A DNA stretch of 44,619 bases from Candidatus Margulisiibacteriota bacterium (GCA_028702315.1 JAQVPA010000006.1:1-44619), one strand, 5' to 3'; shown: positions 9,813 through 18,953, counted from the stretch's first letter. Numbers and translations: made by a program. The notes: generated from the letters alone by a model not told the origin.

Positions 9813-10849
9813 TGGATTATAAGAACGAATATAAAGGGAAAAAGATTTTGGTCACCGGCGGGGCAGGGGCCATTGGCTCAAACCTGGTTAAAGGGCTATC
9901 TGAAGCCGGAGCAGAAAAGATCATTGTCCTAGACGACCTTTCTTCTGCGGAAAGATGGAATATACCATCACTTCCGAATGTCCTTTTTTCTGAGGGGAAT
10001 ATTTTGGACGAGATCAAGCTTAAAAGAGTTTTTTTTGAAGAGCCCGAATATGTTTTCCACTTAGCAGCTTTTTTTGCTAACCAAAACTCCCTTGATCACC
10101 CAGAAAGCGATTTGCAAGTCAATGGGATGGGCACGCTACGCCTGCTCGAATATTCTGCGCTGACCAAAGTCAAACGATTTGTTTATGCCTCCTCAGGCTG
10201 TTCGATCTACGGAAGCCATGCCCCAATGCCACTCAAAGAAGATTTCATGTCAATGCATCTCTCAACACCTTACCAGATCACTAAAATGCTTGGCGAACTT
10301 TACTGCAATTTCTTCCAGCACCAATATGAGGTCCCGGTCGTCAAAACAAGGTTCTTTAATTCTTACGGTCCCGGCGAGATCCCCGGCCAATACCGAAATG
10401 TTATTCCTAATTTTATCTTCTGGGCGATGAGTGGCAAACCGCTCCCGATCACTGGCACAGGAGAAGAAACTCGCGATTTTACGTTTGTTGGTGATATTGT
10501 CGATGGGCTCCTTCGTTCTGGAGTAATGAAAGAAGCGATCGGTGAAGAGTTTAACCTGGCTTCGGGCCGTGAGATCCAAATCAAGCAGCTGGCAGAGATG
10601 ATCAACAAAATGACCGGCAACAAAGCCGGGATAAACTTCGCACCGAGGCGTAAATGGGACACGAAATCGAGAATACTAGCTTCGATCGATAAAGCTAATA
10701 AGCTGATCGGCTACAAGCCAAGCACGACTTTTGAGCAAGGTTTGCCGCAGGCAATCGATTGGTTTAAGCAAAACTGGAGTAGCATTCAACATGCTGCTAG
10801 TTTTGGTCCTGGAGCTTCTTCTGCTGTCAGAACAATTATCGGCAAGTAG
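9812..10849 (+). CDS. NAD-dependent epimerase/dehydratase (extended SDR)
   Basis: ILVTGGAGAIGSNLVKGL, ASSGCSIYG, PYQITKMLGE (YxxxK). Confidence 0.9.
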   Translation: MDYKNEYKGKKILVTGGAGAIGSNLVKGLSEAGAEKIIVLDDLSSAERWNIPSLPNVLFSEGNILDEIKLKRVFFEEPEYVFHLAAFFANQNSLDHPESDLQVNGMGTLRLLEYSALTKVKRFVYASSGCSIYGSHAPMPLKEDFMSMHLSTPYQITKMLGELYCNFFQHQYEVPVVKTRFFNSYGPGEIPGQYRNVIPNFIFWAMSGKPLPITGTGEETRDFTFVGDIVDGLLRSGVMKEAIGEEFNLASGREIQIKQLAEMINKMTGNKAGINFAPRRKWDTKSRILASIDKANKLIGYKPSTTFEQGLPQAIDWFKQNWSSIQHAASFGPGASSAVRTIIGK

Positions 10850-10850
10850 C

Positions 10851-10879
10851 TTGTATCTTCATAATTAAAGACCTATAAT
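10851..10879 (+). promoter_or_regulatory. Predicted sigma70-type promoter TTGTAT-17-TATAAT, 7 nt before the ATG
   Basis: -35 at 10851-10856, -10 at 10874-10879, ATG at 10887. Confidence 0.65.
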
Positions 10880-10886
10880 TAATTTG

Positions 10887-11942
10887 ATGTTATACATTTT
10901 AGCTTTATTGGCAGCCCTATTTTTTTCGCTAATCTTTACTCCCATAGCCAAACACTTCGCCGCAAAATTTGGCGTTTTGGACAAGCCCGGTTTTCGCAAG
11001 ATCCACGCAAAGCCGATGCCATTAACCGGCGGTGAAGCGATCTTCCTGGCCTTTGCCCTGACGGCTGTTATATTCAGCCAAATATCAAGGGAGATCGCCG
11101 GTATCCTGCTGGTCGGCCTAGGCTTTATCGCCTTTGGCTTGCTGGACGATGCTGGGATCAAGATGCGCGCACGCTACAAAATTTGGTCGCATCTTTTATT
11201 AGCTTGCGCTTTTGCCTATTTTACTGGCATCCATTTTTCGTTTTTCAGATACGAATTGATCAACTGGCTGTTGACCGTCTGTTTTATCACTTTTATGACT
11301 AATTCAATGAATATGCTTGATGGAATGGATGGGCTGGTTTCCGGTGTCTCGTTCCTATCAGCTGGCTTCTTTGCCGTTCTTGCCTTTAATAGCGGGCAAA
11401 ATGATCTTATTATGCTGTCTGTCATTATTATGGGAGCAACGCTTGGTTTCTTAAAATACAACTTTAATCCCGCTTCAATCTTTCTTGGCGAAGCCGGCTC
11501 AACCTTTCTTGGTTACATCCTGGCTGTGCTGGCGATCAAACTGAATGTTTTTGGCCTCTGGAACGTAGCGTTATCGCTGGGAATTGAAAGGCTCCAGCTG
11601 ATTTCATTCATCATCCCTTTGATTGTCCTTGGCATTCCAATCTTTGACACATATTTTGTCTTTGCTAACCGGTTTCTGCATCGGGTCAAATTCAGCCAAC
11701 CAGGCAAAGATCATTCCCATCACCGTATCCATTTGATGGGCTTTTCACAAAAATTTACTGTTCTGACGCTGTATGCCGTCCAACTTATCCTGGGAATGAT
11801 CGCCCTGGCAATGATCAGGTCTGATGTCCAGCAATTCTTTGCCTTATTGGTGATCGTGGCGATCTTTTTTGTCAGCTTTTCGGTTTTCCTCTCACGCATC
11901 AAAGTTTACTCTAATGAACCCAAAAACAGCCCAGTTAGCTGA
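10887..11942 (+). CDS. WecA/MraY-family undecaprenyl-phosphate sugar-1-phosphate transferase
   Basis: Polytopic; GFRKIHAKPMPLTGG, NMLDGMDGL, LGEAGSTFLGY, HSHHR motifs; ATG at 10887 preferred over TTG at 10884. Confidence 0.88.
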   Translation: MLYILALLAALFFSLIFTPIAKHFAAKFGVLDKPGFRKIHAKPMPLTGGEAIFLAFALTAVIFSQISREIAGILLVGLGFIAFGLLDDAGIKMRARYKIWSHLLLACAFAYFTGIHFSFFRYELINWLLTVCFITFMTNSMNMLDGMDGLVSGVSFLSAGFFAVLAFNSGQNDLIMLSVIIMGATLGFLKYNFNPASIFLGEAGSTFLGYILAVLAIKLNVFGLWNVALSLGIERLQLISFIIPLIVLGIPIFDTYFVFANRFLHRVKFSQPGKDHSHHRIHLMGFSQKFTVLTLYAVQLILGMIALAMIRSDVQQFFALLVIVAIFFVSFSVFLSRIKVYSNEPKNSPVS

Positions 11943-12693
11943 AGTTTTCTCCTCCATCCAAGGGGAGGGGATTTACGTTGGTGAAAGGCAGTTCTTTGTC
12001 CGTTTTGCCGGCTGCAATTTATCGTGCCAGTACTGCGATTCCCCTCAGGCGCTTGAAATAAAGCCTAATTACCGCTTTGAGGCTGTCCCCGGCGCCCATA
12101 AGTGGGAGAGCAGGGGAAACCCGGTAACAACGCCGCAGCTAGTAGAATTACTAACTTCGCTGGATAAACCTGGTTTAGATCATTCTTTAAGCTTAACGGG
12201 TGGCGAACCGCTCTTACAGGTCGAATTTCTCAAAGAGTTCTTACCAACAGTGAAAGCGGCGCTCAAGCTTCCTATTTACCTGGAAACCAACGGCACTCTG
12301 CCGGAACATCTTAACGAGGTGATTGATCTGGTCGATATTATCGCCATGGATATCAAATTACCTAGCCTTGCCTACCGGCAGGCAGGCGCAACAGGTTTAT
12401 CACCTTATTGGAAAGAACATAAGAAGTTCTTGGAGATCGCTTATTTGAAAGAAGTATTCGTCAAGATTGTGGTTGCTAAAGAAACAAAAATAATGGAGAT
12501 CGATGAGGCGGCCAAACTGATCGCCGCGGTCGATGAAAAGATACCGCTGGTCTTGCAGCCGGTCACGCCGCATGGCCAGATCAAACATCGTCCGGGCGCT
12601 GAAGAGATACTGGCGTTCCAGGCGACAGCAAAGAGAAAGCTAAAAACTGTAAGGGTTATCCCGCAAATCCACAAACTACTCGGGCTTAGCTAA
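11914..12693 (+). CDS. queE: 7-carboxy-7-deazaguanine synthase (QueE-like radical SAM)
   Basis: FSSIQGEGIYVGERQFFVRFAGCNLSCQYCDSP; SLTGGEPLLQ; LETNGTLPE; MDIKLPS; the internal ATG at 11914 gives the expected N-terminus. Confidence 0.92.
   Translation: MNPKTAQLAEVFSSIQGEGIYVGERQFFVRFAGCNLSCQYCDSPQALEIKPNYRFEAVPGAHKWESRGNPVTTPQLVELLTSLDKPGLDHSLSLTGGEPLLQVEFLKEFLPTVKAALKLPIYLETNGTLPEHLNEVIDLVDIIAMDIKLPSLAYRQAGATGLSPYWKEHKKFLEIAYLKEVFVKIVVAKETKIMEIDEAAKLIAAVDEKIPLVLQPVTPHGQIKHRPGAEEILAFQATAKRKLKTVRVIPQIHKLLGLS
12367..12387 (+). repeat. 21-nt in-frame palindromic segment within queE (encodes LAYRQAG)
   Basis: CTTGCCTACCGGCAGGCAGGC; 16-bp near-perfect palindrome TGCCTACCGGCAGGCA at 12369-12384; codon-aligned between LPS and ATGLSPYW. 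Confidence 0.7.
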
Positions 12694-13434
12694 TCACTCG
12701 CCCTCGATGATCCCCTTAAGCCAGGCACTATTTTCCTGATGTTCTTCTTCAACATGGATAGAATGCATTGAATTAAGCAGGTTTAACTTGTATTCAGCCG
12801 CTCTTTTGGTCAGTAAGGTCAATTGGCCGCGCAACCATGCTCTGGCTTCGGGCCTGGTCGAGGACATTGTTTCCTGCTCGATCTTTTCGGATAAAGCCTC
12901 AAAATCCTTCCGGCTGCCGGAAAAAAGCCTCTGCAAATGAAGTTCCTTGATCCGGCAGATAAGATTTTGCAGTTCTTTTTGCTCTAAAGTGAAGTTTGCC
13001 AACAGGTCCGCCGGTTTAAAATAAAGGTCTTTGGCCATAGCGGCAGTTTCTTTGTTTATCAACTTTTTTTCGGGAATTTCTGCTTTTATTTCCGTTGTAT
13101 CAGCCGGGTAGGGCGGACTGGCACTGATCTCAACATGCTCACGATGAGCAACAATTGGGGAATTTTTTAGCATCCGTTCATGCTCTCTTTTTCTCATCTC
13201 GACCGCTTTCACATCCGTTTCAACCTGACCAGATGCTTCCTGGTTCTCAACTTTATGGGTAATATCTTTCTTGAAAAAGAGCTCTTTAAAAGACTTGGTT
13301 TTATCGATTTCCCCGCCGCGCTCTTCAATGATCTTCCGGTCGGTCGCGGTAAAGGTGACCGCCTGGGCGCCGGCCATAGCTTCGCTTAATTGTCCGGGAT
13401 TGGGCATTATAGGATTGACGACTTGTTCTGCCAT
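12694..13434 (-). CDS. Hypothetical protein, charged/helical
   Basis: Long ORF (246 aa) on the - strand converging on queE; no family recognised. Confidence 0.65.
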   Translation of the reverse strand: MAEQVVNPIMPNPGQLSEAMAGAQAVTFTATDRKIIEERGGEIDKTKSFKELFFKKDITHKVENQEASGQVETDVKAVEMRKREHERMLKNSPIVAHREHVEISASPPYPADTTEIKAEIPEKKLINKETAAMAKDLYFKPADLLANFTLEQKELQNLICRIKELHLQRLFSGSRKDFEALSEKIEQETMSSTRPEARAWLRGQLTLLTKRAAEYKLNLLNSMHSIHVEEEHQENSAWLKGIIEGE

Positions 13435-13610
13435 TCTACATTAATAATCGTAAAATAGGGGGTTAATCTTGCATCAAAACCGCTCACTTCGTATGTCGCA
13501 TAATATATCTTATGTAGTGATAGACATAGGTGACGAATAGTGATTATTTGGCTTGGGAGTGCGAAATATTACGTCACCCGCCCTTTATCCACATTGGTTA
13601 TTAGCAGCAA

Positions 13611-14129
13611 TTAGAAGCTTTTAGCGATATTGAGATCGAATTCGAGCAATGAACCCTTATTATCTACATTATTAACGATCACTTTAGGAGTTAAAATCAC
13701 GTCCCAGATATACATTATATAATCAATCGAGACTCCCCCATAAAGGCCTTTATAACTCGTATTAGCGGCAAACAACTGCGAATTACCGGAGAGATCGGTC
13801 AAACTGACATCTTTATTCGATTTAAGCCTGAATAAACCCATATGCGCGCTAAAAGAGAGCTCCGGCGATACGGGTCTTTTTATGGTCAAGCCGCCTTTAA
13901 GGGCGCAAATTTGGGCCGTATAATTATAATCGGTGATAATTTCTTCAATTTCCAGGCCAAGTTTATTATTATTGAGCTCTATAGGGAGCCAGACTTTTGC
14001 CCCAAGGTCAAGTCCGGAACCAGACCCACAAACAAAACCGCAATAAATATCACCACTTATTGCATAGGCAGAACCAACTAAAAGCAATATGAGGAGAACA
14101 ATAAAACAGTATTTACTAATTCTTGGCAT
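13611..14129 (-). CDS. Hypothetical secreted, possibly outer-membrane beta-barrel protein
   Basis: Signal peptide ([17 protein letters not shown]), alternating beta-like segments, C-terminal Phe; overlaps purQ 3' end. Confidence 0.6.
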   Translation of the reverse strand: MPRISKYCFIVLLILLLVGSAYAISGDIYCGFVCGSGSGLDLGAKVWLPIELNNNKLGLEIEEIITDYNYTAQICALKGGLTIKRPVSPELSFSAHMGLFRLKSNKDVSLTDLSGNSQLFAANTSYKGLYGGVSIDYIMYIWDVILTPKVIVNNVDNKGSLLEFDLNIAKSF

Positions 14130-14781
14130 TTATGATCGATTTGAAGATCAACAGGCCATCTTCTGAACCGAGCAATGACTCAGACGCTCTTTCCGGATGC
14201 GGCATCATACCCAGAACATTGCGCTTTTTATTACAAATACCGGCAATTGAATCGATCGAACCATTAGGATTTTCGCCTTGATAGGTAAAAACTATCTGCT
14301 TATTCCTCTTTAATTCGCTTAACGTCGCTTTATCGCAGGTATAATTGCCTTCGCCATGAGCGATCGGCACATTTAAAGCCTGTTTGTTAACTAATTGGTT
14401 AGTGAACGGCGTCTGGTCATTTTCAACCCTGATCGTCACATGCTTGCAGATGAAATGGAGGTTATTATTGCGCTTTAAAGCGCCGGGGAGCAGTCCGGCT
14501 TCGGTCAGGACCTGAAAACCGTTGCAGATCCCGATCACCAAACCTCCCCTATCGGCAAATTTTTTTACATTTTCCATGATTGGCGAGAACCGGGCAATCG
14601 CGCCGCAACGTAGATAATCGCCGTAAGAAAAACCGCCAGGCAAGATCAGGCAGTCTAAATGGTCTAAAGTCGTCTCCTGATGCCATATATACTCGACTGG
14701 CTGCTTCAAAACATGCTTAACGACATCATGGCAATCATGGTCGCAATTTGAACCTGGGAATACAATCACGCCAAATTTCAT
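14116..14781 (-). CDS. purQ: Phosphoribosylformylglycinamidine synthase subunit PurQ
   Basis: [48 protein letters not shown]. Confidence 0.95.
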   Translation of the reverse strand: MKFGVIVFPGSNCDHDCHDVVKHVLKQPVEYIWHQETTLDHLDCLILPGGFSYGDYLRCGAIARFSPIMENVKKFADRGGLVIGICNGFQVLTEAGLLPGALKRNNNLHFICKHVTIRVENDQTPFTNQLVNKQALNVPIAHGEGNYTCDKATLSELKRNKQIVFTYQGENPNGSIDSIAGICNKKRNVLGMMPHPERASESLLGSEDGLLIFKSIINAKN

Positions 14782-14784
14782 TTA

Positions 14785-15033
14785 TTATTCAACCTCATAC
14801 CGGTAATCTTCTATGACCATATTGGCGAGAAGTTTCTTGCACATTTCATCGATAAGCTTCTTGGTGGTTGGGTGGCTAGGTTGATCGGTGGTTAGGTCTA
14901 ATTCAATGTATTTACCAATATGAACGCCGGAAACCTTTTTATAACCAAGGGAATGCAGGGCTGATTCGACCGTCTTGCCTTGCGGATCGAGCACCCCTTT
15001 TTTAGGAGTTATGTATATCTTTACTTTAGCCAT
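14785..15033 (-). CDS. purS: Phosphoribosylformylglycinamidine synthase subunit PurS
   Basis: MAKVKIYITPKKGVLDPQGKTVESALHSLGY...CKKLLANMVIEDYRYEVE; start trimmed to the ATG with SD-like AAAGGA. Confidence 0.93.
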   Translation of the reverse strand: MAKVKIYITPKKGVLDPQGKTVESALHSLGYKKVSGVHIGKYIELDLTTDQPSHPTTKKLIDEMCKKLLANMVIEDYRYEVE

Positions 15034-15051
15034 TGTTTTTATTCCTTTCAA

Positions 15052-15098
15052 CCCCACATTAAAATGTGGGGAATTATTCTGCGGATTTTAATCCGCAG
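15052..15098. repeat. Two tandem perfect 20-bp palindromes in purS-purB spacer
   Basis: CCCCACATTAAAATGTGGGG (15052-15071) and CTGCGGATTTTAATCCGCAG (15079-15098) separated by AATTATT. Confidence 0.9.
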
Positions 15099-15112
15099 TA
15101 CCGGCACTGTTA

Positions 15113-16405
15113 TTATAATCCAAACCTCCTGAAGACAATATCAATGTTCTTTAAATGGTTGCGGATATCAAATATCTTCGTTATTTCATCGCGGGAAAGA
15201 TACTTGAGCGCGTCGCGGTCCTCAAGCATCAGCTCCATCATGTGGCGGCCGCTGGAGCGCGATTTCATAGCGGCGGTCTGGACGATCTTGTACGCTTCTT
15301 CGCGCGTTAGCCCGCGCTCGGTCAGCGCCAACAATATCTTCTGCGAAAAAGTCATGCCGCCGGAACGTTCAATGTTCTTTCTCATGTTCTGCGGGAAAAC
15401 CACCAGGCCGTCCATCACCCAGGCGAACTTCTGCAGCATATAATCGACCAGCATGCAGCTGTCCGGTAAAATTACCCGTTCGACCGATGAATGCGTAATA
15501 TCTCGTTCATGCCAGAGAGCAACATCCTCAAGGGCCGCGATTGAATTCCCCCTAACAACCCGGGCCAGCCCGGCGATCCGCTCGCAGGTGATCGGGTTTT
15601 TCTTGTGCGGCATGGCCGATGAACCTTTTTGCCCCTTGCCAAATGGCTCTTCGACCTCCCAAACCTCGGTCCGCTGCAGGTTCCGTATTTCGGTTGCAAA
15701 CTGCTCTAAAGTTGCCGCCACGACCGCTAACGTGGTCATAAATTCCGCGTGCCGGTCCCGTTGCAATACCTGAGTTGAAGCTGGCGAAGGCTTCAACTTC
15801 AATTTTTTGCAAACATATTCTTCAACCCGAGGATCAACCGCGGCGTAAGTCCCAACCGCACCGGATATCTTGCCGACCGAAACAACCTCTTTGGCCCGGT
15901 TCATCCGATCAAGATTCCTTTCCATTTCAGCAATCCAGACCAGAAGTTTTAATCCAAAAGTGATCGGCTCGGCATGAACGCCATGTGTCCGGCCCATCAT
16001 GATCGTGTTTTTTTCTTCTTTGGCGCGGCGCTTTAAGATCTTAATGACATCTTCAATATCCTTAATAATAAGCTCGGCCGCCTCGCGCATTTGGATCGAC
16101 CGGGCGGTATCTTCAACGTCGTAGGAGGTTAAGCCCATATGGATATACCGGGAATCGCGGCCGACTTTTTCCGCGACCGAAGTCAGGAAAGCGATCAGGT
16201 CATGCGCGGTCTCTTTTTCGATCTCGTTGATCCGCTTAATATCAAAGGAGGCCTTCCTTTTTATTTTAGCCAGCGCTTCCCGCGGGATCTTACCGAGACT
16301 GGACCACGCTTCGCAAGCTGCGATCTCCACCTCCAGCCATTTGCGGAATTTATTCTCTTCCGACCATATTTCCCTCATTTTCTGCATCGTATATCGATCG
16401 ATCAT
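15113..16405 (-). CDS. purB: Adenylosuccinate lyase
   Basis: MGLTSYDVEDTA; GRTHGVHAEP; GSSAMPHKKNPI signature. Confidence 0.96.
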   Translation of the reverse strand: MIDRYTMQKMREIWSEENKFRKWLEVEIAACEAWSSLGKIPREALAKIKRKASFDIKRINEIEKETAHDLIAFLTSVAEKVGRDSRYIHMGLTSYDVEDTARSIQMREAAELIIKDIEDVIKILKRRAKEEKNTIMMGRTHGVHAEPITFGLKLLVWIAEMERNLDRMNRAKEVVSVGKISGAVGTYAAVDPRVEEYVCKKLKLKPSPASTQVLQRDRHAEFMTTLAVVAATLEQFATEIRNLQRTEVWEVEEPFGKGQKGSSAMPHKKNPITCERIAGLARVVRGNSIAALEDVALWHERDITHSSVERVILPDSCMLVDYMLQKFAWVMDGLVVFPQNMRKNIERSGGMTFSQKILLALTERGLTREEAYKIVQTAAMKSRSSGRHMMELMLEDRDALKYLSRDEITKIFDIRNHLKNIDIVFRRFGL

Positions 16406-16457
16406 TTAATAATTTCCTCCATTTCCTAATATCCCGATCCCCGGATATCCTAATATC

Positions 16458-17531
16458 CTAAACTATGGTCATGCTTTCAATTTCGTCCATCAGCGCTTCG
16501 ACCATTTCCGCTTCAGGAACCTTGCGGACAACCTGGCCTTCGCGGAAGATCAAGCCAACGCCATTGCCGCCGGCCAGGCCGACATCGGCATCGGCCGCTT
16601 CGCCGGGCCCGTTGACCTCACAGCCCATTATAGCAACATTAAGCGGCTGCTTGATACTCCTCGTCCTTTCTTCGATCTCCTGGGCGATCTTAACAACATC
16701 GATATCGGTCCGGCCGCAAGTCGGGCAGGAAATAATACTGACCCCATGATAGGTTAGCTCCATTGACTTTAATATTTCATACCCTACCCTGACCTCTTCC
16801 ACCGGGTCCCCCGTCAGGGAAACACGGATCGTATCCCCTATCCCCATCGCCAATATCGCCCCAATTCCCGCCGATGACCTAACTATACCTACCCTGGGGA
16901 TACCGGCTTCGGTCACGCCAACATGAAGCGGATAACCGGTTTTCTTAGAGATCAACTCGTAAGCTTTAATTGTCAAAGGAACGGATGTTGCTTTAATGGA
17001 TATGGCAATATCGTGAAAATCCAAAGCCTCCAACATCTCCACATTCTTTAAAGCGCTCTTGACCAGCCCTTCCGCTGTTACATGCCCCTGATAACGCTTC
17101 CGGATCTCTTTTTCCAGTGAGCCGGAATTCACCCCAACCCGGATCGGTATTTTGTGCGCTTTAGCAGCGTCAACTACCGCCTTAATCTTGCCGCTGTCTC
17201 CGATGTTCCCGGGATTGATCCGTAATTTATCGACGCCCCCTTCAGCCGCGATGATCGCGTATTCGTGGTTAAAGTGGATGTCGGCAACGAGCGGGATATT
17301 GATCCGCTGTTTAATCTGCTTCAAGGCGAGCGCCGATTCCTTGTCCGGAACAGCACAACGTACAACCTGGCAGCCAGCCGTTTCCAGCTCGTGGATCTGC
17401 TTGACCGTCGCCTCGACATCCGAGGTCTTGGTCTTGGTCATAGATTGGACGGCGATGGGGTTGCCACCGCCGATCTCAATCTTGCCAATCTTTATCTTCT
17501 TGGTATTATTTCGATTCGTCTGCGTAGGCAC
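16458..17531 (-). CDS. ispG: 4-hydroxy-3-methylbut-2-enyl-diphosphate synthase
   Basis: GGGNPIAVQSMTKTKTSDVEATVKQI; RINPGNIG; ISCPTCGRTDIDV; AIMGCEVNGPGEA. Confidence 0.96.
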   Translation of the reverse strand: MPTQTNRNNTKKIKIGKIEIGGGNPIAVQSMTKTKTSDVEATVKQIHELETAGCQVVRCAVPDKESALALKQIKQRINIPLVADIHFNHEYAIIAAEGGVDKLRINPGNIGDSGKIKAVVDAAKAHKIPIRVGVNSGSLEKEIRKRYQGHVTAEGLVKSALKNVEMLEALDFHDIAISIKATSVPLTIKAYELISKKTGYPLHVGVTEAGIPRVGIVRSSAGIGAILAMGIGDTIRVSLTGDPVEEVRVGYEILKSMELTYHGVSIISCPTCGRTDIDVVKIAQEIEERTRSIKQPLNVAIMGCEVNGPGEAADADVGLAGGNGVGLIFREGQVVRKVPEAEMVEALMDEIESMTIV

Positions 17532-18045
17532 AGGCGACCGCCCCCCATCCCAGCGGGAAGGTCAGGAAAATACCCACCCAGAAAATATACGAACCGAGGT
17601 GAGCGACCACGCTGGCTAAGATCAAAAACAAAAGATGCATCCAGAGGTTGTTTTTCCTGACCACCTCTTTGCTGGCGCGCATGCCGGCGCCGATGCCAAG
17701 TTTTTTGTCAAAAATAAAGAGCAATGAATACATCCACCAACTGGCCCAGCAGAGCCCAGGTACGATCAACAGCAGTAAGCCAACCGCAACTAGAATGACG
17801 ATCCAAATATTGCCAAAGAACAAGGCAAAGAACCGATTGACCGGCGCAAAAATATCGTTCAAGGCAATCGCTTCACCTCTTTTGGCTTTGACAAAAAGCA
17901 TTTGCAAGCCGATCATCAAAGGAATGAACAAAAGCCCCAGGGTTAATGCCCCCAAGATAATAACAACCAATGTGGCTAGAAAAATGGTAAAAAAGTTCTT
18001 GATGTAAATATTCCAGGCGTCCGTAAAAGCTTTAACAATATCCAT
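17506..18045 (-). CDS. Integral membrane protein
   Basis: 179-aa ORF with several hydrophobic helices; overlaps ispG start by 26 nt. Confidence 0.7.
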   Translation of the reverse strand: MDIVKAFTDAWNIYIKNFFTIFLATLVVIILGALTLGLLFIPLMIGLQMLFVKAKRGEAIALNDIFAPVNRFFALFFGNIWIVILVAVGLLLLIVPGLCWASWWMYSLLFIFDKKLGIGAGMRASKEVVRKNNLWMHLLFLILASVVAHLGSYIFWVGIFLTFPLGWGAVACAYADESK

Positions 18046-18055
18046 AATAGCCTCC

Positions 18056-18946
18056 TTAAAGGTTTCCCTTTCCGGTTATTTTCCTGTACGCCTCCAGATA
18101 CTTTTCTCTCGTCTTTTGCACCACCTCCTCGGGGAGTTTTGGGGCTGGTGGTTCTTTGTCCCACTTGATCGATTCAAGATAATCACGAACAAATTGCTTA
18201 TCGTAACTCGGCTGGGATTGCCCGATCTTATAAAGTTCCTTTGGCCAGAAGCGCGAAGAATCGGGTGTCAGCATCTCATCTATAATGATGATCTCCCCGT
18301 CGTGAAAACCGAATTCAAACTTGGTGTCGGCTATAATGATCCCTTTTTTATCGGCGTGGTCGGCACAAGCCCGGTAAAGAGCGATCGTCTTATCTTTTAA
18401 AGTATTAGCGGTCTCTTTGCCAACCTGGTCAATAACCTGGTCAAAGGTGATGTTCAGGTCGTGGCCTTGTTCCGCTTTGGTCGTCGGTGTAAAGATCGGT
18501 TCGGGCAGCCTTGACGATTCCTTTAATCCCGCCGGTAGTTTGATCCCGCAGATGGATTGGCTCTTTTGGTAATCCTTCTATCCGGAACCGGAGAGATAGC
18601 CGCGGACGACGCATTCGATCGGGATCAATTCGGCTTTTTTGCCGATGACCGAACGCTTAGCCAGCTTGTCTTGGAAAAGTTGAAGCGCCGCCGGATACTT
18701 GCTGGCGTCGGATTCGATGATATGGTTCTTGATGATATTCTTGGTGAAATCGAACCAGAAGAGCGAGATTTGGGTCAAGATCGCCCCTTTGTCGGGAATG
18801 CCATTGGGCATGACGGAGTCGAAAGCGGAAATGCGGTCGGATGCGACTAGGAGAAGAGAATCGCCGAGGTCAAAAACATTGCGAACTTTCCCTTTTTTAA
18901 AAAGCTTTATCCCGGGCAGTTCGATGTCGAGTAAAACTTGTCCCAT
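18056..18946 (-). pseudogene. purC: Phosphoribosylaminoimidazole-succinocarboxamide synthase interrupted by one in-frame TAG (18578-18580)
   Basis: Both halves are in the same frame: ...[48 protein letters not shown]...; similarity continues on both sides of the stop. Confidence 0.9.
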
Positions 18947-18953
18947 CACGAGG

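Noticed and set aside
13435-13610. 176-nt spacer examined for tRNA, small RNA or promoter
   Set aside because: No cloverleaf, strong hairpin or convincing promoter pair could be supported by eye.
18578-18580. UAG recoding of Trp as a genetic-code change
   Set aside because: TAG serves as the terminal stop of several intact genes in the window, so global reassignment is unlikely; reported only as a single interrupted gene.
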